This document shows, one piece after another, positions 9,289 to 16,728 of a stretch of 43,489 nucleotides of DNA (position 1 is the first letter of the stretch; every line of letters starts with the position of its first letter). The DNA is from Flavobacteriales bacterium (GTDB taxonomy: Bacteria; Bacteroidota; Bacteroidia; Flavobacteriales_D; Crocinitomicaceae), in the NCBI GenBank assembly GCA_947491305.1, contig CANLIL010000018.1, positions 1-43,489 on the forward strand, read 5' to 3'. Below the pieces are notes generated by a model, which worked only from the letters and a program-made list of their open reading frames with translations, made no database searches and was not told the DNA's origin. The translations under genes and the position numbers were made by a program.

Positions 9289-10703
9289 TATTTATAGTTC
9301 AATTTTTTGATGCTAAAAAACACTTTTTCGATGGTTAAATATTGACCATTTGGAGTTGGTGAAAGCGCTGGTGCAGCTACAATATAACCGTAAGGATCAA
9401 TTAAAACGTAAGACGGATATTGAGTTATTTTGTAATTAGACAACATCCTATGGTTGTTAGTAACAGCAAATTTATCCCAAACAATTGATTTCAATTTTGT
9501 TTCTTTAATATCTGTCGCGTACTCTTTTTCAGGATAGATTGTAATGAAATTCACATGGTCTTTGTATCCTTCGTATAATTTGAATAATGGTTCTAATTCG
9601 ATTATACTAGCAGCACTTTCAGGATTAAAAAAGTGAATATACGTGTATTTCTTTTTGTAATCGTTGAGTGTTTTTTGTTCATTGTTTGAATTTTTCAAAG
9701 CAAAATCTGGCGCCTTTCCTCCGCTTACTAATTCAGTTAAACGAGCTATTAAATTTTTGGCAATGATTCCATTTGATTTGAATAATGGAGAATTGGCAAC
9801 GCTGTCCAGAACTGTTAAAATATTAGTTTGTGGTAAATCACTCGAATAAAATTCTTCCGCCAAACATTTGACCATAATTATTTCTCGTAAACGAATATTT
9901 TTCAAAGTAAATTCATTACCCAACGCACGCATGATTAATGTAGGACTACTTTTCAACAAGCCGAGATAAACGCGGTTGTTCACTTCCATTGAAAAACGAG
10001 GCATCATTTTTTCATAGAATGTAGCAATGTAATTCATGTACGCATCGTTATTATACGATACTGGTTCGTTTTTTATGTAAAAATCATATTTCTCGTAGCG
10101 ATTTCTTTGAACTGCAAATTGAATATTATCTAAGCCAGCAACTGTAAACTTGACATACGTTTTAAAAAAAATAGAAGTATCTTGTTTATAATACGTTGAT
10201 ACAAGTTGTTTGAATCCATCTATTTTTTTTGAAAATTCAATTGGTTTAACATTTTTCAAATAATAATACTCCCCAATATATTCATCTTGCCAACGTTGAA
10301 ATTGCAATATTTTGTAATTTATATCGGTAGAATCGAGGTTTAAAAAAGTAATTTCAATTTTATTTCCATTTGGATTATACGGATTGTAATCATCTTTTTC
10401 AGGGACAAAAAGTTCGTAATTTCCAGCAGGCTGAATGTATAACGTACTCTTATTTTGATGAACTTTCAAACTCACTTTTTGCATTTCAGTGCAAGAAAAC
10501 GTTAATTTAAAAGTGCTGTCTTTTTGAACTGTTGCAGAAACTATTGGAGATTCAATTAAACTTAAATAATCCTCAATTTGGTTGATTTCAATTTGCTTGC
10601 CAACATACGCTGGAGCATAACCCGAAATGGTAACAGTTGACTGAGTATGAGCAACTGAATGAACGGCAAAAAACAAGAATATTAAACTGATTATTTTTCG
10701 CAT
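9285..10703 (-). CDS. Secreted thioredoxin-fold (TlpA-like) protein lacking the CxxC site
   Basis: A 472-residue exported protein with signal peptide 'MRKIISLIFLFFAVHSVAHTQ'. The N-terminal part (about 25-110, 'VTISGYAPAYVGKQIEI', 'YELFVPEKDDYN') resembles the DUF4369-like beta domain of Bacteroidota TlpA/AhpC proteins. The middle is helical. The C-terminal part from 'GGKAPDFALKNSNNEQKTL' has the redoxin start and the later 'YPSYVLIDPYGYIV' strand with a cis-Pro. Where the active site should be, the sequence reads 'YIHFFNPESAASIIELEPL', so both redox cysteines are missing. It is therefore unlikely to be a thiol oxidoreductase and may be a binding or envelope protein. It is the last gene of the nine-gene operon, 14 nt after coaD. 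Confidence 0.75.
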   Translation of the reverse strand: MRKIISLIFLFFAVHSVAHTQSTVTISGYAPAYVGKQIEINQIEDYLSLIESPIVSATVQKDSTFKLTFSCTEMQKVSLKVHQNKSTLYIQPAGNYELFVPEKDDYNPYNPNGNKIEITFLNLDSTDINYKILQFQRWQDEYIGEYYYLKNVKPIEFSKKIDGFKQLVSTYYKQDTSIFFKTYVKFTVAGLDNIQFAVQRNRYEKYDFYIKNEPVSYNNDAYMNYIATFYEKMMPRFSMEVNNRVYLGLLKSSPTLIMRALGNEFTLKNIRLREIIMVKCLAEEFYSSDLPQTNILTVLDSVANSPLFKSNGIIAKNLIARLTELVSGGKAPDFALKNSNNEQKTLNDYKKKYTYIHFFNPESAASIIELEPLFKLYEGYKDHVNFITIYPEKEYATDIKETKLKSIVWDKFAVTNNHRMLSNYKITQYPSYVLIDPYGYIVAAPALSPTPNGQYLTIEKVFFSIKKLNYKY

Positions 10704-10717
10704 GTCAACGAGGGAAT

Positions 10718-11179
10718 TTAAGCTTCTAATAAATGACTATTCGAAACAAACGCAGAAATAGCGCCTTTATTGTTATAGATTTCACGAACGATGGTTGCAT
10801 TAATAGCTGCGAACTCTTGGTTCGTCAAAAAGAAAACTGTTTCGATACCGCTTAAAGTGGTATTCATATGAGCAATGGATCGTTCGTAACCAAAATCTTT
10901 AGAATCTCTCAATCCTCGAACAATGTGCTTCGCTCCTACCTCTTTGCATAAATCAACCGTCAATGATTGAAATGTTACAATTTTTATTGCTTCACCATTT
11001 ACAAACAAGGATTGAATGTGTTGTTTTCTTTTCTCTAAATCAAACACGCTTTTTTTAGTAGAGTTTACACCAATAGCAATAACAATTTCATCAAATACGT
11101 GGAGTGCTTTTTGAACTACGGCTTCGTGTCCTTTGGTGAAGGGATCAAATGAACCTGGGAAAACAGCTATTTTTTTCAT
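10718..11179 (-). CDS. coaD: Phosphopantetheine adenylyltransferase
   Basis: Catalyses the penultimate step of coenzyme A synthesis, joining ATP and 4'-phosphopantetheine to give dephospho-CoA, in the cytoplasm. The 153-residue length is typical. The N-terminal nucleotidyltransferase signature 'AVFPGSFDPFTKGHEAVV' contains the TxGH motif. 'HIVRGLRDSKDFGYERSIAHMN' matches the conserved CoaD region that binds pantetheine and positions the Arg, and 'TIVREIYNNKGAISAFV' is close to the usual C-terminal end. It lies between rsmD (8 nt gap) and the thioredoxin-fold gene; the rsmD-coaD pairing is widespread in bacteria. Confidence 0.96.
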   Translation of the reverse strand: MKKIAVFPGSFDPFTKGHEAVVQKALHVFDEIVIAIGVNSTKKSVFDLEKRKQHIQSLFVNGEAIKIVTFQSLTVDLCKEVGAKHIVRGLRDSKDFGYERSIAHMNTTLSGIETVFFLTNQEFAAINATIVREIYNNKGAISAFVSNSHLLEA

Positions 11180-11187
11180 TTCAGTGA

Positions 11188-11730
11188 TTAATTTTCAGTT
11201 CTAAAAAAGCTAAAGTACACATTTCCATACGTTCTAACCAATTCAAAATGTGGTTCTTCTGTTAATTTTGTATGTCGCCCGTGCTCAATAATCAACAACC
11301 CATCATCCTTTAACAACTTTCGATCAAAAACAATTTCAGCAATTTCTTTGTGGAATTTATATTCATACGGCGGATCTGCAAAAATCATATCAAACGTACG
11401 ATCTGTTTTTTTTAAATACAGCAATATATCCGATTTGATTGTTTCTAAGTTGTCTGTAATTTTAAAATCAACAGCATTTTTATGAATGTACTTCAAACAA
11501 GTTGAATTCAAGTCAACAGCAGTTACTACTCCTGCTTCTCGCGATAAAAATTCAAACGAAATATTTCCAGTTCCAGCACATAAATCTAAGATTTCCAAGT
11601 CGTACATTGCCATTTGATGGTCCAACACATTGAACAAACCTTCTTTTGCAAAATCAGTCGTTGGTCGCGAAGGAAAGCTTTTAGGAATTGAAAATCTTCT
11701 TGCTTTTAAAAAGCCACTTATTATACGCAC
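11188..11730 (-). CDS. rsmD: 16S rRNA (guanine(966)-N2)-methyltransferase
   Basis: An SAM-dependent methyltransferase that modifies G966 of 16S rRNA during 30S assembly. It has 180 residues. 'MRIISGFLKARRF' is the typical RsmD start and 'RPTTDFAKEGLFNVL' is the conserved block before the SAM site. 'ILDLCAGTGNISFEFLSR' is the SAM-binding motif I and 'DMIFADPPYEYKFH' is the DPPY catalytic motif of N-methyltransferases. The start overlaps the end of the upstream DUF3822 gene by 10 nt, and coaD follows after 8 nt, so it is cotranscribed. Confidence 0.95.
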   Translation of the reverse strand: MRIISGFLKARRFSIPKSFPSRPTTDFAKEGLFNVLDHQMAMYDLEILDLCAGTGNISFEFLSREAGVVTAVDLNSTCLKYIHKNAVDFKITDNLETIKSDILLYLKKTDRTFDMIFADPPYEYKFHKEIAEIVFDRKLLKDDGLLIIEHGRHTKLTEEPHFELVRTYGNVYFSFFRTEN

Positions 11731-12482
11731 AGCTGTTGAGAATTGGTTAAAAATTCGTTATCAATTTTTATTTTGCAATTTTTTAAGTCGGAGAATTTGG
11801 CTAATTTTTCTATAAATTCGGTTAATTGCGTTTCATTACTTCCTACTCCATTACAAACCTTGATTTCTTTTAATGAAGTAACCAATTCTTTTTGATGCAA
11901 CGAATGCATAAAGTGATAAATTAAATCGTCAACTTCAGTGAAAGTAAATGTGGCGTAAAATTCCAATTTGTTTTCTTTCACAAAAGAAACCAACATTCGG
12001 TCAGAATAGATGACAAGAATCGCTTTGTTTTGAAAAGTATTACCAGCAAAAACGCCTCTCAATAAATGAGAACCATCGTGTTGAATAACACATCTTGGGA
12101 ATTTTATCACAAAGAATGATTTTACCCATAAAGGAATTTCGTAAATATTAACCAGATTCAACTCCGGAATACGGTTGTAATCAATGTGATTCAAATCGAT
12201 TTGATCGCCGTAACACAATTTAAAAATTGCAGCGGAATTCGTTTCACCAAAAACATTACTCGGCATCAAGGTCGACCTAAAACTTGACCATCCAACTGTA
12301 TATTCATCAAAAGAAAGATTTTTAAAACCACTTTCCTCTAAAAAATTGTCTAACTGAACTTTGTAACTGTGGTCTATTTTATCTTTAAAAAAGAACGTAT
12401 GTGCCTCATTAGCAACATCGCCTATTGCTGTAAATCGAACAGCTACTTCTGATAATTCTATCGCTAAATGTTTCAAAATCAA
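11721..12482 (-). CDS. DUF3822 family protein
   Basis: A 253-residue protein recognised as DUF3822, a family seen mainly in Bacteroidota next to rsmD and coaD. It appears to have an actin/ASKHA-like repeat of beta strands ('LAIELSEVAVRFTAIG', 'VQHDGSHLLRGVFAGN'-like and 'ILVIYSDRMLVSFV'), but I cannot see a clear nucleotide-binding motif. No signal peptide or membrane segment is visible, so it is probably cytoplasmic. Function unknown. It lies 5 nt after the MFS gene and overlaps rsmD, so it is part of the operon. Confidence 0.82.
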   Translation of the reverse strand: MILKHLAIELSEVAVRFTAIGDVANEAHTFFFKDKIDHSYKVQLDNFLEESGFKNLSFDEYTVGWSSFRSTLMPSNVFGETNSAAIFKLCYGDQIDLNHIDYNRIPELNLVNIYEIPLWVKSFFVIKFPRCVIQHDGSHLLRGVFAGNTFQNKAILVIYSDRMLVSFVKENKLEFYATFTFTEVDDLIYHFMHSLHQKELVTSLKEIKVCNGVGSNETQLTEFIEKLAKFSDLKNCKIKIDNEFLTNSQQLCV

Positions 12483-12487
12483 ACTAT

Positions 12488-13807
12488 TTAATTTGTTGTT
12501 GCTGTTTGTATTTCTTCTTTTGGCACTCTAAACAACAGGATTAAACCAATTAAAAAGAATGCAACTAAAGCAATTACTGAGGTTCTAATATCAGCTATGG
12601 ACTCAATGATTCCAAAGGAAAAAGTACCGATTGCTAACCCAATTTTTTCACTCACATCAAAGAACGAGAAATACGATGTATTGTCTTCCGTTTCAGGTAA
12701 CATTTTAGAGTATGTTGATCTAGCTAGAGCTTGTATTCCTCCCATAACTAAACCAACAATTGCCGCAGCAATGTAAAATTGCCAAGGCTTGTAAACGACG
12801 AAATACACAAAAACGCACAAGAAAATCCAAATAGAAATAGCAATAGCTAAAGCTTTGATGTTTCCAATTTTAGAAGAAATTTTAGAAAATAAAAACGAAC
12901 CACCAATTCCTAAAAATTGGATGATTAATATACTCACAATTAAATCTCTTGTTTGAATGCCAACAATTTCTTTGTTTGCAAAAGCAGTAGCCATGATCAT
13001 AACAGTTTGAACTGCCATGTTAAACATAAAATAACTCGCTAAAAACCGTTTCAAACGAATGCGGGTTTTAATATCTTTCCAAACCAACGCCAATTCATTG
13101 AAGCCACTTTTGATAATTCCTTCTTTGTGAACTGGTTTAGCAGCAATTTTCGGTAATTTGTTAAACGTGTAGAAGGCAAAGATAATCCACCAAGCTCCGA
13201 CCATTGGAAAGGCAAATTTTATCGGCATTAATTTAGTAAATTGTGTTAATACTAAAATCACGATAAGCAATAAAGAACTTCCTAAATATCCCATTGAGAA
13301 ACCTTTGGCACTAATTGCATCATGTTCTGATGGCTCTGCAATTTCAGGTAAGTAAGAATTGTAATACACCAAACTTCCCCAGTAGCCAATACTTGCAAAA
13401 AATAACGGTAAGATTGTCAATCCTATTTTATAAGGTGCAAAATCAACACCACCATTATCTGGGTGAAAGAAAAATAATAAGCCACTTGAAATAGCACCAA
13501 GGAAACAAAAGAATTGTAAAAAGCGCTTTTTTTGACCGGAAGAATCAGCTATACCAGATAAAAGAGGCGTAACTAATGCAACTGCTAAATAAGACAACGA
13601 AACTAAATAGGCATAAAACTCAGTATTTTTAAATTCCATTCCAAAGAAAGAAATGGTATCGTAAACAGTTACCCCATTTTCCTTGATACTTGTCAATTTC
13701 TCATACATGATTGGAAAAATAGCAGAACTAATAATCAATGGGTAGACAGAATTTGCCCAATCGTAAAACACCCATCCTTTTATTGTTTTTTTATTTCCTT
13801 TTTCCAT
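12488..13807 (-). CDS. MFS transporter, UMF1/Atg22-like family
   Basis: An inner-membrane transporter of 439 residues with about 12 hydrophobic segments. The start 'IKGWVFYDWANSVYPLII' is the hallmark of the UMF1 family, related to the yeast vacuolar amino-acid effluxer Atg22. Further features are the loop 'PLLSGIADSSGQKKRFLQFF', matching the MFS D-R/K motif, and 'GGIQALARSTYSKMLPE' in the second half. The substrate is unknown in bacteria; amino-acid efflux is a family-based guess. It lies 17 nt after the Lys1-like dehydrogenase in the operon, which would suit handling of an amino acid. Confidence 0.88.
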   Translation of the reverse strand: MEKGNKKTIKGWVFYDWANSVYPLIISSAIFPIMYEKLTSIKENGVTVYDTISFFGMEFKNTEFYAYLVSLSYLAVALVTPLLSGIADSSGQKKRFLQFFCFLGAISSGLLFFFHPDNGGVDFAPYKIGLTILPLFFASIGYWGSLVYYNSYLPEIAEPSEHDAISAKGFSMGYLGSSLLLIVILVLTQFTKLMPIKFAFPMVGAWWIIFAFYTFNKLPKIAAKPVHKEGIIKSGFNELALVWKDIKTRIRLKRFLASYFMFNMAVQTVMIMATAFANKEIVGIQTRDLIVSILIIQFLGIGGSFLFSKISSKIGNIKALAIAISIWIFLCVFVYFVVYKPWQFYIAAAIVGLVMGGIQALARSTYSKMLPETEDNTSYFSFFDVSEKIGLAIGTFSFGIIESIADIRTSVIALVAFFLIGLILLFRVPKEEIQTATTN

Positions 13808-13824
13808 AGTCGAAAAATTAATAC

Positions 13825-15048
13825 TTATTCTTTACCTTCAACGTAAGCTTGAAGGTACGAAAAATCTGAAGTTAACGTTCCTTCGCTTGTCGTTTCTGTT
13901 GCACGCGCAATGATGCGATCTGGATCTTCACCCACTAAATATGGAAATACAAATCGAATCAATTCATTACCAAAATCTTCCGAAGCATCTAACGGTAATT
14001 CACACGGTAAATTATCGATGGCCATTACAGCAATTATACCATCCTTAGTATAATCATCTTCTGCTTTTGTAATCGGATTGTAACCATAAACAGGATCTGC
14101 AACTTTACTTGGTCGAATGGTGCAAGCAATAGGTCCAGCAATATCACATGAAATATCAGCCACCACTTTTATGCGTGAATTTTCGTTCAATAAATCATCG
14201 TTCGTTAGAATAAAAGGTGATTTATTGCTCCAAAAATGACATGGAATGTACATATCTGTCAAGCCAACAAAACGATTAAATGTTGATTGATACTCCGATG
14301 GATTCGCATAAAAATCTCCTTTATCAAACTGTTTTCCATCGATACGACCATAATAATCTTCTGCATCTAAATGCGTAAAAACAGGTTCGTCAAACGATTC
14401 ATTTAAAAACTCAGATGGCGTAACTTCCTTAATTGGTAATAAATTCACAATCTCACGCGCTCCTTGACCTACTCGACCAAAACCAGTTAAAACAACCTTG
14501 TAATTCTTTGGTAAAACAACCGTTTCCACCATTGCTTGTTCCATTGATTTACGATCTTTACATTGATGAGCAGCCACTAAATTGTAAAGACCAGATTTTA
14601 TCCCAAATGTCCGAAACGCATTGTATGCACCAACAATTCCAGCATAACGTCCAAAACCGATAATGCGTTTATTTTGTTTGTTACGAATTGCTTCATAATC
14701 AATTAACGCAATGTTTTTTTCTAAAATTGCGTTAAGCAACCCACGATTATAAGGCTGTTTTTTCAAGGTGTGAGAAAAGAACATAAACTTTTTGTTCGGA
14801 ATTAAATCTGAAACATTCACTTCCTTCACACCGATAATCAAATCACAAGCGCTTAAATCTTCATTCAATTCGAATCCTTTATCAAGGTATTCTTGATCTT
14901 TATAAGCTCTTATTGGACTTGGCTGAACAATAATCTTAAGATTTGGATATTCATTTGTCAGTTGAACACAATGAGTTGGAGTTAATGCCACGCGATGATC
15001 TGGTGGAACTTTTCCTTCTCTTATTATTCCTATTGTGAAATTTTTCAT
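13825..15048 (-). CDS. Lys1/alanine dehydrogenase-like NAD(P)-dependent oxidoreductase
   Basis: A 407-residue enzyme of the AlaDH/PNT-saccharopine dehydrogenase superfamily. The N-terminal half has the substrate-domain signature 'IGIIREGKVPPDHRVALTP' and 'ACDLIIGVKEV'. 'RIIGFGRYAGIVGAYNAFR' resembles yeast Lys1. The Rossmann motif 'VVLTGFGRVGQGAREIV' gives a GxGxxG dinucleotide site, followed by 'VVADISCDIAGPIACTIR'. The likely chemistry is reversible oxidation of an amino or imino acid (saccharopine, alanine or a similar opine-type substrate), but the exact substrate cannot be read. It sits 2 nt downstream of the kdsC-like gene and 17 nt upstream of the MFS transporter. Confidence 0.82.
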   Translation of the reverse strand: MKNFTIGIIREGKVPPDHRVALTPTHCVQLTNEYPNLKIIVQPSPIRAYKDQEYLDKGFELNEDLSACDLIIGVKEVNVSDLIPNKKFMFFSHTLKKQPYNRGLLNAILEKNIALIDYEAIRNKQNKRIIGFGRYAGIVGAYNAFRTFGIKSGLYNLVAAHQCKDRKSMEQAMVETVVLPKNYKVVLTGFGRVGQGAREIVNLLPIKEVTPSEFLNESFDEPVFTHLDAEDYYGRIDGKQFDKGDFYANPSEYQSTFNRFVGLTDMYIPCHFWSNKSPFILTNDDLLNENSRIKVVADISCDIAGPIACTIRPSKVADPVYGYNPITKAEDDYTKDGIIAVMAIDNLPCELPLDASEDFGNELIRFVFPYLVGEDPDRIIARATETTSEGTLTSDFSYLQAYVEGKE

Positions 15049-15050
15049 AG

Positions 15051-15728
15051 TTAATTTAAGGGTTGTGCTAAAATGTAAGCATCAATAAATTCACGAACAC
15101 AACCATCTCCGCCTTTTTTAGTTAAAATTACATCAACGTTGCTTTTCACAACATTCATTGCATCAGAAGGAGCTGCAGAAAAACCTACTTTTTTGATAAC
15201 AGGTAGATCGTTTACATCGTCACCAATAATCGCTACTTGATTTAATTCAATGCCTAGTTCTTCACAAAATTGATTTAATACGGTCAATTTTGGATCTCGA
15301 CCAACGTAAACTCTCTGAACGCCTAATAATTCTGCTCTTTTTTGAATCATTTCAGTTGTATAACCTGATGAAATGATTGCTACTTGATAGCCATTTTTTG
15401 TCAAATGTTGAATCGCCATGCCATCTTTGGTATTGAATTTCTTGATTTGATCGCCTTTTTCGGAATAATACATTCCACCATCCGTCATTACACCATCAAC
15501 ATCCAATACCAACAATTTAATTTTATCCAATTTTTGTTTCCAAACATCCGGTTTAAACATTGGTTTGAACAACAAAGACATTAAATCAATATCATATTCC
15601 TCACAGATTGCTTCCAAATCATAGATAGTCAATTCACTCACATTTTCAACGTCTAAATCGTCTAAAAATTCAGCGTATTTTAATCCAAATTTTGAGCAAA
15701 GACCTTTAATATTTATTTCTAAATTCAT
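15051..15728 (-). CDS. KdsC-like HAD phosphatase with N-terminal extension
   Basis: A HAD-IIIA phosphatase of 225 residues. The C-terminal part (about 68-225) is a KdsC-type enzyme: motif I 'LLVLDVDGVMTDGGMYY' (DxD nucleophile pair), motif II 'VAIISSGYTTEMIQKRAELL', and motif IV 'VAIIGDDVNDLPVIKKVGF'. KdsC releases phosphate from Kdo-8-phosphate. Ahead of it is an extra segment of about 65 residues ('LTIYDLEAICEEYDIDLMSL') that looks like the end of a small helix-turn-helix domain and is absent from ordinary KdsC (about 165-185 residues). It follows the DAHP synthase gene by 1 nt and precedes the dehydrogenase by 2 nt. The substrate may be a 3-deoxy-sugar phosphate, given the neighbours. Confidence 0.85.
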   Translation of the reverse strand: MNLEINIKGLCSKFGLKYAEFLDDLDVENVSELTIYDLEAICEEYDIDLMSLLFKPMFKPDVWKQKLDKIKLLVLDVDGVMTDGGMYYSEKGDQIKKFNTKDGMAIQHLTKNGYQVAIISSGYTTEMIQKRAELLGVQRVYVGRDPKLTVLNQFCEELGIELNQVAIIGDDVNDLPVIKKVGFSAAPSDAMNVVKSNVDVILTKKGGDGCVREFIDAYILAQPLN

Positions 15729-15729
15729 T

Positions 15730-16728
15730 TTAAATCATCTTGTATCCAACACTTTGAGCAACTGGACGAAGTGCGTTTAATAATTCTGTAAATTCTTGGT
15801 GTGTCAATTGTTGAGAAGCATCAGATTTTGCAACTTTAGGATTTCTGTGTGTTTCAATTAATAATCCGTCAATTCCCATTGCAACACAAGCTTTTGCTAA
15901 AACAGGAACTCCGTAAGCATATCCCATAGCGTGAGAAGGATCTAAGATAATTGGCAAATTTGTATATTCTTGCAACCAAGCAACGCCACATAAATCTAAG
16001 GTAAAACGCGTACCTGTTTCAAAAGTACGAATTCCGCGTTCACACAAAATAACATTTTCATTGCCGCCAGCCAAAACAAATTCTGCTGCTTGAACAAATT
16101 CTTGAAGAGTTGAACCAAAACCTCGTTTAATTAAAACTGGTTTATTTGTTTTCGCGCAGGCTCTCAAAATCCCTTGATCATACATCGCTTTTGCTCCAAC
16201 TTGAATGACATCCGAATATTCAATAATTTCATCAATGTGTGTTGCATCTCTCGCTTCAGTGATAACAGACAAACCAAATTCTTCACGCATTTTTGCTAAC
16301 AATTTCAATCCATCCAATCCCATTCCTTGAAATGAATACGGACTTGTTCTTGGTTTATAACAACCACCTCTCAAGGTTGACAAACCTAAATCAACCAATA
16401 ATTTAGCTGATTCACGAATTTGTTCTTCTGATTCCACCGAACAAGGTCCGCCAATCAAAACAGTATTTTGTGTCGCACCACCAATGGTTACATTACCAAT
16501 TTTAACTTCTCTTTTATTAGGCAAGTATGATTTTGCAGCCAATTGCATGTCGTTTGGAAATACCCAAAATTGATCTACTTTATCAGAAATTTGAACTGGA
16601 ACTTCTTTAACGCCAGAACTTGTGATTAAGACATTTGTTCCGTTTGAAGTAATGTGAAACGCTTTTATTTCTGCTGCGATTTTATCCGCCTCTTGGTTTG
16701 AGATTGTATTTTTTAAATGTAGTATCAT
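15730..16728 (-). CDS. aroF: 3-deoxy-7-phosphoheptulonate (DAHP) synthase, type I-beta
   Basis: Condenses phosphoenolpyruvate with erythrose-4-phosphate, the first step of the shikimate pathway. It has 332 residues: a ferredoxin-like N-terminal domain (about 1-75) and a TIM barrel. 'VLIGGPCSVESEEQI' and 'RGGCYKPRTSPYSFQG' are diagnostic. The KPRTS loop is the form found in DAHP synthases, while KDO-8-P synthases have KANRS. Further blocks are 'NVILCERGIRTFETGTRF' and 'ILDPSHAMGYAYGVP'. There is no fused chorismate mutase. The start overlaps the stop of the epimerase-CBS gene by 4 nt, so the two are translationally coupled. A different aldose-phosphate acceptor cannot be excluded from sequence alone. 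Confidence 0.88.
   Translation of the reverse strand: MILHLKNTISNQEADKIAAEIKAFHITSNGTNVLITSSGVKEVPVQISDKVDQFWVFPNDMQLAAKSYLPNKREVKIGNVTIGGATQNTVLIGGPCSVESEEQIRESAKLLVDLGLSTLRGGCYKPRTSPYSFQGMGLDGLKLLAKMREEFGLSVITEARDATHIDEIIEYSDVIQVGAKAMYDQGILRACAKTNKPVLIKRGFGSTLQEFVQAAEFVLAGGNENVILCERGIRTFETGTRFTLDLCGVAWLQEYTNLPIILDPSHAMGYAYGVPVLAKACVAMGIDGLLIETHRNPKVAKSDASQQLTHQEFTELLNALRPVAQSVGYKMI

Noticed and set aside
9285-10703. Active thioredoxin-type oxidoreductase
   Set aside because: No CxxC or single redox Cys is present at the active-site position.
15730-16728. KDO-8-phosphate synthase (KdsA) identity
   Set aside because: The loop reads KPRTS, the DAHP synthase form; KdsA has KANRS at this place.
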